A stretch of 56,711 nt of DNA, taken from contig NZ_QNGB01000004.1 in the NCBI RefSeq assembly GCF_003298505.1, positions 165,001 through 221,711 on the forward strand, written 5' to 3'. The stretch is from Roseovarius sp. TE539 (GTDB lineage Bacteria; Pseudomonadota; Alphaproteobacteria; Rhodobacterales; Rhodobacteraceae). The notes below the pieces were generated by a model. That model was not told where the DNA came from, did no database searches, and was given only the letters and a program-made list of their open reading frames with translations. Position numbers and translations under genes: made by a program. Within the stretch, counting starts at the first letter, position 1, and each line of letters starts with the position of its first letter. Below are positions 12,411-21,558 of the stretch, piece by piece.

Positions 12411-12453
12411 GAATGCAAAGACTTATTAAAACACTAAGAATTTGCCCTTTTCC

Positions 12454-12708
12454 TCAAAAAGGTATTTCCTCTTCGTCAAGCAGCGTCGGATCGCGCATCA
12501 GCCCCGCCTTGAAGAAGCACGGCTGCGCGAGGCGCTGCGATTGCGCCTCGTCCTCTAGCCGTTCTCGCTCTTCCCACTGGATGAGGGCATGGGAGAGCAC
12601 CATCGCTGCGAATGCCTCCCGGTCATCGTAAGATGCCTGATAGGCAAGCCGTTCGAGCTTGGGCCCGTAGGTCTCGCCGAGATCAACTGTGTAGAAGTAC
12701 CCAATCAT
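12454..12708 (-). CDS. Hypothetical protein in transfer operon
   Basis: 84 residues (MIGYFYTVDLGETYGP...), acidic C-terminus, no domain recognised. AAGGAG precedes the ATG, which overlaps the stop of the upstream 85-residue gene (ATGA). It is the last gene of the leftward traG - J-domain - H-NS-like set, so probably belongs to the transfer or maintenance backbone. Confidence 0.65.
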   Translation of the reverse strand: MIGYFYTVDLGETYGPKLERLAYQASYDDREAFAAMVLSHALIQWEERERLEDEAQSQRLAQPCFFKAGLMRDPTLLDEEEIPF

Positions 12709-12962
12709 GACGTCTCCTTTCTTCTCTGGCGCTTGCCCCGCTTGGTGTTCCTCGGTTCGATGGCGACATCCAGGTCATGGGCCTTGGCGAGTTCCTTGAT
12801 TTTGGCGATGGCCTCGCGCTTGCGGCTGTTCTCACGATCGGTGAGCAGCGCCTGCGCTTTGCCGATCAGTTCGTGCAGCGCGTCGTCGGACGCCTGATCG
12901 AGGGCCTTGGTGTCGATCGGCTGTGCTGTCGGGTTCGGTATGTGGTGTGCCTGTTCGTGCAT
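12705..12962 (-). CDS. Small H-NS-like / coiled-coil basic protein
   Basis: 85 residues. The helical segment ALHELIGKAQALLTDREN then EAIAKIKELAKAHDLDV resembles the N-terminal oligomerisation part of H-NS-type nucleoid proteins. The basic tail NTKRGKRQRRKETS looks like a minor-groove hook, but the canonical H-NS DNA-binding domain is missing. AAGGAG is upstream. The position in the traG operon suggests control of element genes. Assignment is tentative. Confidence 0.55.
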   Translation of the reverse strand: MHEQAHHIPNPTAQPIDTKALDQASDDALHELIGKAQALLTDRENSRKREAIAKIKELAKAHDLDVAIEPRNTKRGKRQRRKETS

Positions 12963-12992
12963 TGTCTTGCTCCTTCTAGTTTCGGGCGGGCG

Positions 12993-13487
12993 TTACGCCC
13001 AGCCTTGTTGCTGACGGATCAGGTCGCGGGCGACGTTGAGCGCCTTGGCGAGCGCCGGGTTGCCGCCCACATCCGGGTGCGCGGTGACGATGGCTCGGCG
13101 ATAGGCGCGCGATAGCTCCGGTTTGGCGAAGCCGCCGGGCGGCAGGCCGAGCAAGGTACAGGCGGCCTCCCAGCTATCGATGACCGGCACGCTCTGTTCC
13201 TGGCGCACGCGTTCTTGCGCTTGCTGCTGCCATTGCGGCTGATCTTCCCAGATCGCGACGCCGCGCGCGGCATGGCCGGTCATTTCGCGCAAGGCGGCGA
13301 TGGTGATGATTGTGGCTGCCGTTACGCCGCGCAGGGTGAGCGCGGCCGCCGTGAGCAGAAGTTGGGGCAGCACGAACCGGACGAACAGCAGGACTGCGCT
13401 GCCGAGCGCAGCGAGGATGCCGATGGCGGCGAAGATGATCCCCGCCCAGATCACCAGGGCGAGGAAGAGCACAAGGATAAATTCCAT
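12993..13487 (-). CDS. Membrane-anchored J-domain protein coupled to TraG
   Basis: 164 residues from ATG 13487, which shares a base with the TraG stop (TGATG), so translation is coupled. Two or three hydrophobic segments (MEFILVLFLALVIWAGIIFAA; LLLFVRFVLPQLLLTAA region) are followed by a C-terminal J-domain-like helical pair with the HPD signature in TAHPDVGGNP. J domains stimulate DnaK-type chaperones. Such proteins accompany TraG in alphaproteobacterial mobile elements, where they may help assemble or unfold transfer substrates at the membrane. The longer upstream frame is TraG antisense-phase sequence and was not used. Confidence 0.75.
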   Translation of the reverse strand: MEFILVLFLALVIWAGIIFAAIGILAALGSAVLLFVRFVLPQLLLTAAALTLRGVTAATIITIAALREMTGHAARGVAIWEDQPQWQQQAQERVRQEQSVPVIDSWEAACTLLGLPPGGFAKPELSRAYRRAIVTAHPDVGGNPALAKALNVARDLIRQQQGWA

Positions 13488-15103
13488 CAGAAAGTCCCCC
13501 AATAGTGTGCGGCGAGACCGGCAACGCAGGTCAGGTACAGGGCCGAGGCAACCGGATGCGGCGTTAGAAGCCAGATCAGCGCGTAGAAAAGCTGACCTTT
13601 GAGCACCTTGACGCTGGTGCCGAAGGTGAACGGGCTCTTCTTCTTCCGGTACGGGTTGCGGTGAAACAGCCCGCGCAGTTCCGGACGCACCCAATAGGGC
13701 GTTTTTTTGAGCACCCTCGGGCGGTTCTTGCTGGTGAAAACAAGCTGATCCTTGCTCGGGGCATAGAGGATTTCATCGATATCCATCAGCGCGCGGCGCG
13801 CTTCGGATTCGGTCAGCTTCCCCTCATGGTTCAGGCTCTGGGTTTTCACCGTCAACTGGCCGAGCAGCTTGGTGACATGCTCTGCCGTTTGCAGATCACC
13901 GACCCCGATGAATTGCCGCAGGCCGCAATTCGCAAGGAAGGTCTGCCAGCCCTTGCCATAGAGGTCTTCGACCTGACCCAAATTCTGAAAGATCGGCCAG
14001 AGTACGACATTGTATTTGCGCAGCGTGGCCAGCCAGTTCGGAAACCGCGTGACCTTGCCGAGCGCCGCCGCCTCATCGATGATGAACAGCACTTTCTCGC
14101 GCGCTGTCGGCAGGCGCTGCATCTCCTGGATGGCACAGCCAAGCGCAAGGCGCGGGATGGCCGCGTGGCTTTCATTGAATTCCAGCGGCAGAACGACCGC
14201 GATGATCGCGCCTTTGACGCGCTTGCCGTCCTTCGTCGTGCCCTTGAGCGCCGCAAAATCCACATCGCTGTGCTTGAGGTTCTCCTGCACGACCGGATCG
14301 CCCAGCCACGCCAAATCCTGCTGGATCGTGGACATGATCGCCGAGAATTCTTCGGACGCCTGTCCTTCGCGCCGTTCCATCGCCGATGCGATCTTGCCGA
14401 CAATGTCCTGACAGTCAGGGCGGCCCTGCATCCTTTGCAGCAACTCTTCCCATTCATCGGCACCGGCATAGGCCAGATCGAACAGCGTGCCGAGATGGCG
14501 GTCTTCCTTGGGGTAGTGGCGCGCCATGAACATCAGCGCAGCCTGCAAGAAGCTTTCGGCGGCATCCTTGAAGAACTTGCTATTGCCGGACTCATTGCCG
14601 CTGCGCGAGATCAGCTGCTCGGCGATCAGCTTCGCGCTTGCGGCAAAGGTGCGTTCATTCGGGTCGAGCGTATCGACCGGATTGAACCCGTGCGATGGCA
14701 ACGCCCACGGCGCTTCGGTGAACATGCCGAACGGGTTGATGACCATCACCTCATAGCCCTTCTTGCGCCAGGCCTTGATCGCGATGGCGGTGTTCTCGCC
14801 GCCGGGATCGTTGAGAAAGGCAAAACGCGCCGTGAGCATGTTCGGCACGATGGCGCAGGCGCCTTTGCCGCTGCCGGACTCGCCGCAGGTGATGGCATGG
14901 GTGTCCTGGTAATAGACGGGCAGAAGACCGGTCCAGTCACCGACCAGGATGCCGCGCTGTTTGAACAGGCCAGCCTTCATGGCATCCCAGGGCTTGAGCC
15001 AGCTGGCACTGCCAAAGGTCGTGCGATCCTTGTTAAAGCGCCAGCTCAGAAGCCCGAGCCCCAGAACGCCTGCGGCGGTATATGCAAGGAAGCTGCCAGC
15101 CAT
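13487..15103 (-). CDS. traG: Type IV coupling protein, TraG/VirD4 family
   Basis: 538 residues from ATG 15103 (MAGSFLAYTAAGVLGLGLL, a membrane anchor); AAGGG precedes it. Walker A is GESGSGKG at 74-81, Walker B is VLFIIDEAAAL, and the family-typical FQNLGQVEDLYGKGW and GLRQFIGVGD follow. The protein is a hexameric inner-membrane ATPase that brings the relaxase-DNA complex to a type IV secretion channel. It is shorter than classical VirD4 but complete in motifs. Its presence with a relaxase, but without channel genes, makes this a mobilizable element using a foreign channel. Confidence 0.9.
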   Translation of the reverse strand: MAGSFLAYTAAGVLGLGLLSWRFNKDRTTFGSASWLKPWDAMKAGLFKQRGILVGDWTGLLPVYYQDTHAITCGESGSGKGACAIVPNMLTARFAFLNDPGGENTAIAIKAWRKKGYEVMVINPFGMFTEAPWALPSHGFNPVDTLDPNERTFAASAKLIAEQLISRSGNESGNSKFFKDAAESFLQAALMFMARHYPKEDRHLGTLFDLAYAGADEWEELLQRMQGRPDCQDIVGKIASAMERREGQASEEFSAIMSTIQQDLAWLGDPVVQENLKHSDVDFAALKGTTKDGKRVKGAIIAVVLPLEFNESHAAIPRLALGCAIQEMQRLPTAREKVLFIIDEAAALGKVTRFPNWLATLRKYNVVLWPIFQNLGQVEDLYGKGWQTFLANCGLRQFIGVGDLQTAEHVTKLLGQLTVKTQSLNHEGKLTESEARRALMDIDEILYAPSKDQLVFTSKNRPRVLKKTPYWVRPELRGLFHRNPYRKKKSPFTFGTSVKVLKGQLFYALIWLLTPHPVASALYLTCVAGLAAHYWGTF

Positions 15104-15408
15104 TGTGCGACCCTTTCGTTTTGGTGCTGGCTTCCTATTAAGGGCACGATCGCGAAAAAGTCTTGGACACAAGCTGGACACAGGGCATGGGCGAGACGCC
15201 ATAGAACCATTCGGACCACCGCTTAATCCGGCGTTCGAGATCAGGATGATGCGGATCACAGAGCGGGAAGAGGACTGGGGCGCGTCCCTTCGGGATCGGG
15301 CTCTAGGCAGCGACGCTGCCCCAAGCCTGTCGTCTTGGCCGGAGGGTAGAGCCTGTGCCCGCGAAGGCGGGTAATCCCTCGCGCGGGGCTATTTCCTGTC
15401 CCCAAGCG
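15104..15408. other. Interval between the TNT operon and traG
   Basis: About 300 bp with no convincing gene. Several short hairpins occur at the TNT-operon end, for example CCCGC-GAAG-GCGGG near 15358-15371, and may terminate the leftward operon. The traG promoter presumably lies in 15110-15250, but I cannot pick out convincing boxes. Confidence 0.35.
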
Positions 15409-17835
15409 CTACTGGAGAAATCTCAGAACGATGTCATACTCTAAGGAAGCAGGAAGTTTTTTGTCGATCCTTGACGTTAGGAAAGCTGCCATGATCTCTG
15501 GAAGCATCTCCCCATTACCATTGGCATTCGCCAGACGTGCTTCGCGTTCGAATTCCGAAACCACGTTTGCTAGCATATGGTTACGCCTTGAGCGAAATCT
15601 TTCTATCGTTGCATCGTACAATTGGCGGTCTGAGAAAACTGCAAAGTCGGACTCGAACTTGTCGAGCCAAGCTGCACCCATTGCAAGACCAGCTTTCGTT
15701 TCGGGCTGCTCTTCAAATTCTCTCCAAGCCGCCGTAACCAAATTTTCAAAGAGCGCCGTTCGTTTGTCTTCAATCACGGCGCGATACGGGTTGGCAACTT
15801 CATCGAGGATCAATGCAAGGGTTGGTTCCGCCGAGCTTTCTGAACTGTCCAAACGCGGGAAACTGTCCAGGGAATCTGGCAGAGCTTCGACATCATTCAT
15901 TACTGGCTGAAGAATCGGAGAGACAATTTCATTTTGGGCAGCGGCATAATTGCTCCGCAGCTTATTCCTTTCAGTTTCGCTTAGGAACTGATGATAAGGT
16001 GTATTCCCTCTGGCTGCCGCAGTCATCTTAGACAATTGCTCATTGGTTTTTGACATCGCTGACAGGTTCTCGAACGCGATCTGTGCGTCGCGCCAAGCCA
16101 GGTCGCCCAAAACGGCATCAATCTCGGCAGTCATATCGTCATGTTCACTCGGCCAGACGATATTAGAGCGTGACTGAAGATCAGAAAGAATGACACTGAG
16201 CTTGGAGGCGGCTTCTTCCAGCGGTGTCTGATTGTTAATGGCAGCCATTGTACCCGCGTATTCATGACGCAAAACGCGCGTGTCTCGAATACTTTGGAAA
16301 ACAGCCGGGATGCCAAAACTCGTAAGGGGACGGTCGGGGTCCTGTCGCAACGCTCTTGAAACTGTCGAGAACAGTTCAAATTCCGACCGGAAAAACGGGT
16401 CTCGCGCACATTGGTTGTTGATCTCGTTGGCGGCCTTGCGTCGCTGATCGAGCAGCATAGTATCAAATGACTGTCCGAAAACCGGTACGAAATCATCATC
16501 CGCAAACAGTAATACCATTCTAGGATAGAGCTGATCGGTGGAAGTGTTGACGTTTGCCAGTCTCGGATATTCAGTTCCGAACTTTGCGAGCCAGGCTGCA
16601 GCCGCTTCGCATCGGCTCCTCGTGTCACGGGCAGAGAAATACGCTCCGCCGTCTGAAGCCATAGCTGTGGGCTGGCGCGAAAGACTGTCCTCAGTCACAG
16701 GGCTCACGGTCATGGTGCTACAACTGCCGCCGGAGTACGCAGCCGTCCAAGAACCGTTTTCAGGACCTGAAGAAAGAACAAACTCTCCAGGCGCAAATGA
16801 CCGTGGTCCGCCTATCAACCGTGACTGTTCTGCGATGACTAGCCGCGCTTGCCGGGCTTCAGCATCGAATTCGCCTACGAGCTTCTGCGTAAAGGAGCCG
16901 CCGTTAACTGCATTCTCGGGGAAATAGGAGATTTCACCATTGATCCGTGTTCCAGTCGGCTCCTGAAGGGTCATAAGAACGGGAAATTGCTTGCCACATG
17001 TCGCACGTCCCTCCCATTCTCCCGCGAGTACTTCGGACGCCTCCATTACTGTGGGTTTTTGTCCTTGCCGATAGAAGGTGGCCTCCCGGCAGTTTTGACT
17101 CACACCTGACAAGCTGCCATCGGCATTGATGCGTAATTCGAGATCGTTCGGAGACGACCGGGAAGTCCGGCGGCTGCCGTCTCGCAAGGTACGGGCGGTT
17201 GTAGCTTCAGTTAGTCTGAGGGTGTCGCTTCCCGGGTCGAACGAGCCCAGGTACAAAGCGCGGCCCTTACCCTCATCTTCGGTTTTTTCTGTGAATTCCA
17301 AGTCAGCTGCGAAGGAACCGTCGCTAATAAGTTCGATGTTTGCGGTTCCCGAAAGTGCGCCTGCACTCCGACCCATTCTGCAACCGTCAAACGCAATTTC
17401 CCAGTTACCAAGTACCGGAGCGGGGCTGTCAAGTTGGACGCGTTGGAGCGTCACGTCCTTACAATTATCGAAATCAGTGACCAGACGGTCCTGCGAAGGA
17501 TGGTATGCAAAGCTGGTCGCTCGCACACCGCGTGACTTGTGAATCTTGTCCAGACGCTGTGCTGAAGGATTGAGCGGCGCATCTGCTTGAAGAATTACAT
17601 CGCGATAAAGCGACCAATTTCCATTCTCTTTCTGATAATGGCGGACAAACAGCAGGGTCTCGTCATGTCTCGGGATAGCAATGTCCAAACGAAACTGAAG
17701 CTGTTTGGAGCCGCTTTTGCATTCGTAAGTACTATGCCATTGCCCGGAAGCTCCGCTGGCTTGCTGTGCATGGACAGTTCCGCCTGACAGCATAATAATG
17801 ACGGCAACGGAGAAGTTGGCGACAAATCTAAGCAT
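15409..17835 (-). CDS. Large exported protein of unknown function, last gene of TNT operon
   Basis: 808 residues; signal peptide MLRFVANFSVAVIIMLSGGTVHA; strong GGGAGG Shine-Dalgarno. The N-terminal third holds three similar ~110-residue beta-rich repeats, each opening with G-x-W and followed by a Cys (SGQWHSTYEC; LGNWEIAFDGC; AGEWEGRATC). The rest is helical and contains two related stretches (AAAWLAKFGTEYPRLAN and GAAWLDKFESDFAVF). I recognise no catalytic motif. It is 12 bp downstream of the preceding gene, so cotranscribed with the toxin. It could be a periplasmic or secreted accessory to the toxin, or a separate effector. Confidence 0.7.
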   Translation of the reverse strand: MLRFVANFSVAVIIMLSGGTVHAQQASGASGQWHSTYECKSGSKQLQFRLDIAIPRHDETLLFVRHYQKENGNWSLYRDVILQADAPLNPSAQRLDKIHKSRGVRATSFAYHPSQDRLVTDFDNCKDVTLQRVQLDSPAPVLGNWEIAFDGCRMGRSAGALSGTANIELISDGSFAADLEFTEKTEDEGKGRALYLGSFDPGSDTLRLTEATTARTLRDGSRRTSRSSPNDLELRINADGSLSGVSQNCREATFYRQGQKPTVMEASEVLAGEWEGRATCGKQFPVLMTLQEPTGTRINGEISYFPENAVNGGSFTQKLVGEFDAEARQARLVIAEQSRLIGGPRSFAPGEFVLSSGPENGSWTAAYSGGSCSTMTVSPVTEDSLSRQPTAMASDGGAYFSARDTRSRCEAAAAWLAKFGTEYPRLANVNTSTDQLYPRMVLLFADDDFVPVFGQSFDTMLLDQRRKAANEINNQCARDPFFRSEFELFSTVSRALRQDPDRPLTSFGIPAVFQSIRDTRVLRHEYAGTMAAINNQTPLEEAASKLSVILSDLQSRSNIVWPSEHDDMTAEIDAVLGDLAWRDAQIAFENLSAMSKTNEQLSKMTAAARGNTPYHQFLSETERNKLRSNYAAAQNEIVSPILQPVMNDVEALPDSLDSFPRLDSSESSAEPTLALILDEVANPYRAVIEDKRTALFENLVTAAWREFEEQPETKAGLAMGAAWLDKFESDFAVFSDRQLYDATIERFRSRRNHMLANVVSEFEREARLANANGNGEMLPEIMAAFLTSRIDKKLPASLEYDIVLRFLQ

Positions 17836-17847
17836 AGCTGCACCTCC

Positions 17848-19110
17848 CTACTGGCTACAGGTGCGCACGAGTTTGCGGCCAACCATGGGATCAGCTGCGA
17901 TGAACGCAAGATTGGCCAGGTCAGTGCCAGCACTCTCCCAAGCTTCCACCGAAATTTCCATGCTCTGCATGCCTTCAACAAGGCAGCCACAGAACTCATT
18001 ATTTGCAAAACGATCCTGGCATCTTTTGGTCATGCTGACCTGCGCCGCTTCGATTTTCTTGCGACGGATAACGCTCGGCGACATTTTCGGGGCCGTTCTG
18101 TTCGCGAAAGCTGCCATATTAAAATATGTACGCTTTGCAAATTCACTCTTGCACGAATACTCACCCGCCAGAATTGCCGCGTCTTTTTCGCCCTGTTGGA
18201 GCAAAACATCGACCGCACCAAATTGATCAATCATCCCGTCCACGCCAGAATTACGCATATTAACAAACATGTCTAACATTTGCTGAAGCGTCTGCGCGCC
18301 TTGCTCTTCGACCGATCCCCCGCCAGCAATATTTCCGTACATCACCTTAAGCGTACTCTTGTCGAGAGTTGCATCGTACAAACGCACACACGATTGATCT
18401 ATGAAATTGACCGTGTTGCCGAAGAATTTGTTGAATCCATTGATATAGAAGAACACCGAATTGTTGCTTCTATCGATGGCGTCCAGGTCACCGCTGTGAA
18501 ACGCCTCAATCAATTCCGGCTGATTGAAGAACGAATAGTCAATGTTTTCCAAGCCGTCCCCGGAAGGTGGTTCATTCCCTTGCTGTCCAATCGAACGAAG
18601 ACGATCCATCGCTTGATTGTCTGATCCGGTTTGCTGCGTTGTCGTAGACTGCGCATCGACCGGCGTGTCTTCCGCTGAAGGCAGTGTTGGGAGAACTCCG
18701 CCGGTAGACGTGGCGTGGTCAGTATCGTTTTTTCTTGAGCCAGTTTGCACATTTTCCGGAGCCATCCGCACAAGAACGGCCCAGTCCGATCCCTTCGACG
18801 TTATTGCCGAGTAGATGAGCTCCTCGGCGACAAACCCGTCCATCTTGATGTTCTCGGCGTCGGCACAGTCGAATGCCATCGCGCCAGCGAGTTGTGAGGC
18901 AACCTTGTTCATCAATTCGCCATTTGTGAAAGGTGCGGCGCTATCGGCTCTGAGTTTAACGATGACGTTCTGTCCGCAAGCGAAATCATCCGGATAAAAG
19001 AACGAAATGCCCTCCATCGTTCCGAACTGTTCCTCGGCGTGAAGCGATGTACCCGCAATAACGCTCCCGGCAAGAAGCAACACGCCAAATGTCTTTCCAA
19101 TTTCTAGCAT
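17848..19110 (-). CDS. Exported protein of unknown function in TNT operon
   Basis: 420 residues from ATG 19110, chosen because AGGAGG sits 7 nt upstream (an in-frame GTG precedes at 19113). A signal peptide ends near SLHAEE. The N-terminal domain (about 25-120) is globular, a Ser/Thr/Gln-rich linker spans about 125-180, and a helical C-terminal domain contains a Cys cluster (CQDRFANNEFCGCLVEG). No known family recognised. Spacing is 26 bp from the SEL1 gene and 12 bp to the 808-residue gene, so it is in the operon. Confidence 0.7.
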   Translation of the reverse strand: MLEIGKTFGVLLLAGSVIAGTSLHAEEQFGTMEGISFFYPDDFACGQNVIVKLRADSAAPFTNGELMNKVASQLAGAMAFDCADAENIKMDGFVAEELIYSAITSKGSDWAVLVRMAPENVQTGSRKNDTDHATSTGGVLPTLPSAEDTPVDAQSTTTQQTGSDNQAMDRLRSIGQQGNEPPSGDGLENIDYSFFNQPELIEAFHSGDLDAIDRSNNSVFFYINGFNKFFGNTVNFIDQSCVRLYDATLDKSTLKVMYGNIAGGGSVEEQGAQTLQQMLDMFVNMRNSGVDGMIDQFGAVDVLLQQGEKDAAILAGEYSCKSEFAKRTYFNMAAFANRTAPKMSPSVIRRKKIEAAQVSMTKRCQDRFANNEFCGCLVEGMQSMEISVEAWESAGTDLANLAFIAADPMVGRKLVRTCSQ

Positions 19111-19139
19111 CACGAGCCTCCTGCTGACGTGATTGACCG

Positions 19140-19973
19140 CTATGGATTGGTCGCAAAATACCTGTTCATGCTGTCAAACATGTGCTGAGCAATCAAGCCA
19201 TCGCAGCCATGACGCCGCAGAAAGGTGGCAGCGTCGTACTCCGCCACCTCGGTCTGGATAGCAACGGCGATGGTGTTATCATCTTCCTGCGTCCAGCCTT
19301 GTGGGTATCTGAAACCGTACAGTGCGGGTACGTTGTCAGGCTTCAGGAAGGGTTCGCACTCGTAGAGCAGTGTCTGCACGACATTGAAGATGTAGTTGCG
19401 CGCGGTCGCGCTGCTCGCCGGTTCGTTCACGACACCTGCGATCTGGTCATACTTGCCGTTGTAGAAGAATTCGACGAAGGGGAGCGTGTAGAGCGAGGGG
19501 TCGAACGTAAGCTGCTCGATCTGCGCTTCCGCTTCAAGGAAACCCAATTCGAGCGCCTTTTGGTAAGCTTCGTAGGCTCTCTGTCCGTCAACGGATGTTC
19601 CCAAACCGAACTGATAGGCGTCCCCAAGATACGCCCAGGCGGCGGCGTAGTCCGCCTCCGAGGCTTTCTGAAAATAGGCAAAGGCCTCGTCCTCACGGCC
19701 AACAGCCAAAAGAGCGCGAGCAAGTTGGAAGGTGAAGCGGGGCTCGTTCGGTTCGGTCTTTATGGCATCCTCACAAGCGAGTATCGCAATTCTCGGCACA
19801 ATGGCGTCGTCGCTAAGCCCGTCCACCATTCGTTCTGGATCAGCCGGATGCGCCGCGAGAACATCACATTCGAATATGAGATCAAGAACAGTTGATTCTT
19901 GGGCTTCCGTGCTGTTCGAATGCAAAAAACCAGCAACGCTGGCAGCAGCAGCCGCTCGAACCAAAAAACGCAT
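19140..19973 (-). CDS. Exported SEL1/TPR-repeat protein
   Basis: 277 residues with signal peptide (MRFLVRAAAAASVAGFL). The middle contains TPR/SEL1-type repeats: RFTFQLARALLAVGREDEAFAYF, then YAAAWAYLGDAYQFGLGTS with AYEAYQKALELGF. Such repeats mediate protein-protein contacts, often in the periplasm. Its ATG overlaps the stop of a 24-codon micro-ORF (TAATG). A scaffold or partner for the exported toxin is possible but unproved. Confidence 0.75.
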   Translation of the reverse strand: MRFLVRAAAAASVAGFLHSNSTEAQESTVLDLIFECDVLAAHPADPERMVDGLSDDAIVPRIAILACEDAIKTEPNEPRFTFQLARALLAVGREDEAFAYFQKASEADYAAAWAYLGDAYQFGLGTSVDGQRAYEAYQKALELGFLEAEAQIEQLTFDPSLYTLPFVEFFYNGKYDQIAGVVNEPASSATARNYIFNVVQTLLYECEPFLKPDNVPALYGFRYPQGWTQEDDNTIAVAIQTEVAEYDAATFLRRHGCDGLIAQHMFDSMNRYFATNP

Positions 19974-20047
19974 TAGCGGCGCTCCTGTGCCAGCATGCCT
20001 TCTCGCTTGTTGGCCAAATCGCTCAGCTTGCGCTTTTCCTCAGTCAT
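19973..20047 (-). CDS. 24-residue micro-ORF between immunity and SEL1 genes
   Basis: ATG at 20047 overlaps the stop of the immunity gene (ATGA), and its own TAA overlaps the ATG of the SEL1 gene (TAATG). GGAG lies 6 nt upstream. The peptide MTEEKRKLSDLANKREGMLA plus QERR is a charged, uninterrupted helix. Perfect coupling on both sides argues it is translated; it may be functional or merely a translational bridge. Confidence 0.5.
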   Translation of the reverse strand: MTEEKRKLSDLANKREGMLAQERR

Positions 20048-20307
20048 GTGAAACTCCTTGCGGTTGTGCTTTTTCTAAGTATCTGCAAAAAATACTCACA
20101 GGCCTCCGCCTCATCGGAGAAGGAAGTGAAATCAAACTTTTCACCTCTCTCACAATAAAAATATTCGAAAGCTCCGTTATCAGAATTGAAAAACAGGCAA
20201 TACCGCTCGTTCGGGCTGCCGCAATTAATGCAGTAGGCATCTGGCCGAAACCCTTCCGTTTCCAACAGCTTAATCAAACCCTCAATTGTCAAAGTGTTAT
20301 CCCGCAT
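20044..20307 (-). CDS. Probable immunity protein to the TNT toxin
   Basis: 87 residues. The pattern PDAYCINCGSPNERYCLFF then YFYCERGEKFDF then SDEAEACEYFLQILRK matches the small proteins that habitually follow TNT-domain toxins in polymorphic toxin loci (from memory of such loci; no family number claimed). It begins 7 bp after the toxin stop. Cytosolic, with no signal peptide, as expected if NAD depletion inside the cell must be blocked. Confidence 0.7.
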   Translation of the reverse strand: MRDNTLTIEGLIKLLETEGFRPDAYCINCGSPNERYCLFFNSDNGAFEYFYCERGEKFDFTSFSDEAEACEYFLQILRKSTTARSFT

Positions 20308-20314
20308 AAAGACC

Positions 20315-21517
20315 TCAAATCTTCTTAAGGTAACCGCTGCTGACTAGTTCATCAATAGATTTTCGAAACTTGTATTGCGTACCGAGGCCTGGCGAGCCGA
20401 ACCAAGGCGCAGCGATCCCACTTTGTACCGGTAGGGGCTTCACTACTTGATAGGAAGTAAGTGGCAATTTCTCGGTGCCGCGAGGAAGAGCACGTTTTTC
20501 GAAAGGTGTGCCTTTGGGTGATGCAAAATGTCCTCCACCATGTCCGTACCTGTCGATGCGATGGCCAACTGGTAGGGTATTGTTTTTGGGAGTCTTCAAA
20601 AAACCATCATTCTTCGGCCAGCCAAAGGAGGAAATGTTAAAATCTCTACTTAGTACACTTTTCGGCTTGTTTGCGGTTCGAAGTATGTTTCCGTCTATCC
20701 TTGCCTGTAGCCTAGTTATGGCATTCCTGCTTTGCGCACTCGAAAGTAAACGTTTTTTTGCAATGTAGCCAATACTGCCTGCCAAACCTCTATTCGATTG
20801 CAGAATAGCCAATCTGTTTCCGATTGCCGACGCTCGTATCGCTCCTGACGACCCAAGTGGGCGCCCGCTCTGCGCCCCGACATTGCCTCTCGTGTTCCTC
20901 AATCGGCCCTGATTGCCCGTCCCGCGGTTGTCGTTCACTGCCCTTTGCTTCGAGCCGATGCCATTCGCCGCTACTCTGGGCGGCAAACCTTTTGCGATAG
21001 CACTACCCGCAAGGGCAACTCGCGGCGGGGGGGCTGCACGGCGCAATCCCGCACTTGCGTTTTGCGGTTTGATTTTAAACCGAACAGGAATATTCCCATT
21101 GGTCACACGACCGCGCCCGAGCAGCAATCTGGGCGACTTCGCACCACCCGATAGCAGCGATTGGCGTGAGCTGGGGCGACCCGAAAGTGATGATCCGCGT
21201 CGTGGGTTCGGCAGCGTCACGCGCGGCATATTGAGTTGAGGATTGCGCGCCTGCGGCTTGGGTGGCCGCACACTCCTCAGCCTCGGTTGATTTGTGCGCG
21301 GCGCGGCGCTCTGTCGAATGCTTCGCTTGGGCTTGGCAACCGGCTTGCCACGCATCTGCGCGAGGATCAGTGATCCGCCATTATTTATTGTCGTCGGCAC
21401 ATCGGCGAGGGGGAGACAAGCCCTACTGAGCGCCCAGGATTCGCCCGCAAAGCTGAACGCGACGAGCAAACTCAACAGCCACGTCAAATTGATCTTGAAG
21501 AACCCGAGCCGCCGCAT
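20315..21517 (-). CDS. Exported toxin with C-terminal TNT (NAD+ glycohydrolase-like) domain
   Basis: 400 residues. A signal peptide (1-29) precedes a long Arg/Pro/Ser/Asn-rich, strongly basic low-complexity region (55-230), a helical linker, and a TNT domain at about 312-400. Diagnostic motifs are LPVGHRIDRYG (Arg323), RALPRGTEKLPLTSYQV, IAAPWFGSPGLGTQY (Gln381) and a final SIDELVSSGYL. TNT is the C-terminal domain of mycobacterial CpnT and of many bacterial polymorphic toxins; it hydrolyses NAD(P)+, with the Arg and Gln needed for activity. Here the domain is attached to a Sec signal, not a T6SS or T7SS marker. The basic region resembles a DNA- or surface-binding tail. Family call firm, activity inferred. 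Confidence 0.85.
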   Translation of the reverse strand: MRRLGFFKINLTWLLSLLVAFSFAGESWALSRACLPLADVPTTINNGGSLILAQMRGKPVAKPKRSIRQSAAPRTNQPRLRSVRPPKPQARNPQLNMPRVTLPNPRRGSSLSGRPSSRQSLLSGGAKSPRLLLGRGRVTNGNIPVRFKIKPQNASAGLRRAAPPPRVALAGSAIAKGLPPRVAANGIGSKQRAVNDNRGTGNQGRLRNTRGNVGAQSGRPLGSSGAIRASAIGNRLAILQSNRGLAGSIGYIAKKRLLSSAQSRNAITRLQARIDGNILRTANKPKSVLSRDFNISSFGWPKNDGFLKTPKNNTLPVGHRIDRYGHGGGHFASPKGTPFEKRALPRGTEKLPLTSYQVVKPLPVQSGIAAPWFGSPGLGTQYKFRKSIDELVSSGYLKKI

Positions 21518-21558
21518 CCAACCTTGTCCCCGTCCAATTTCTGGGAAAACGCCGCCAA

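Noticed and set aside
13491..13694. N-terminal extension of the J-domain protein
   Set aside because: Lies within traG in another frame; the ATG at 13487 coupled to the traG stop and starting a membrane helix is a better start.
13661..15226. A 521-codon open frame on the plus strand opposite traG
   Set aside because: It is exactly antisense to the TraG motifs, has no family features and arises from high-GC codon use.
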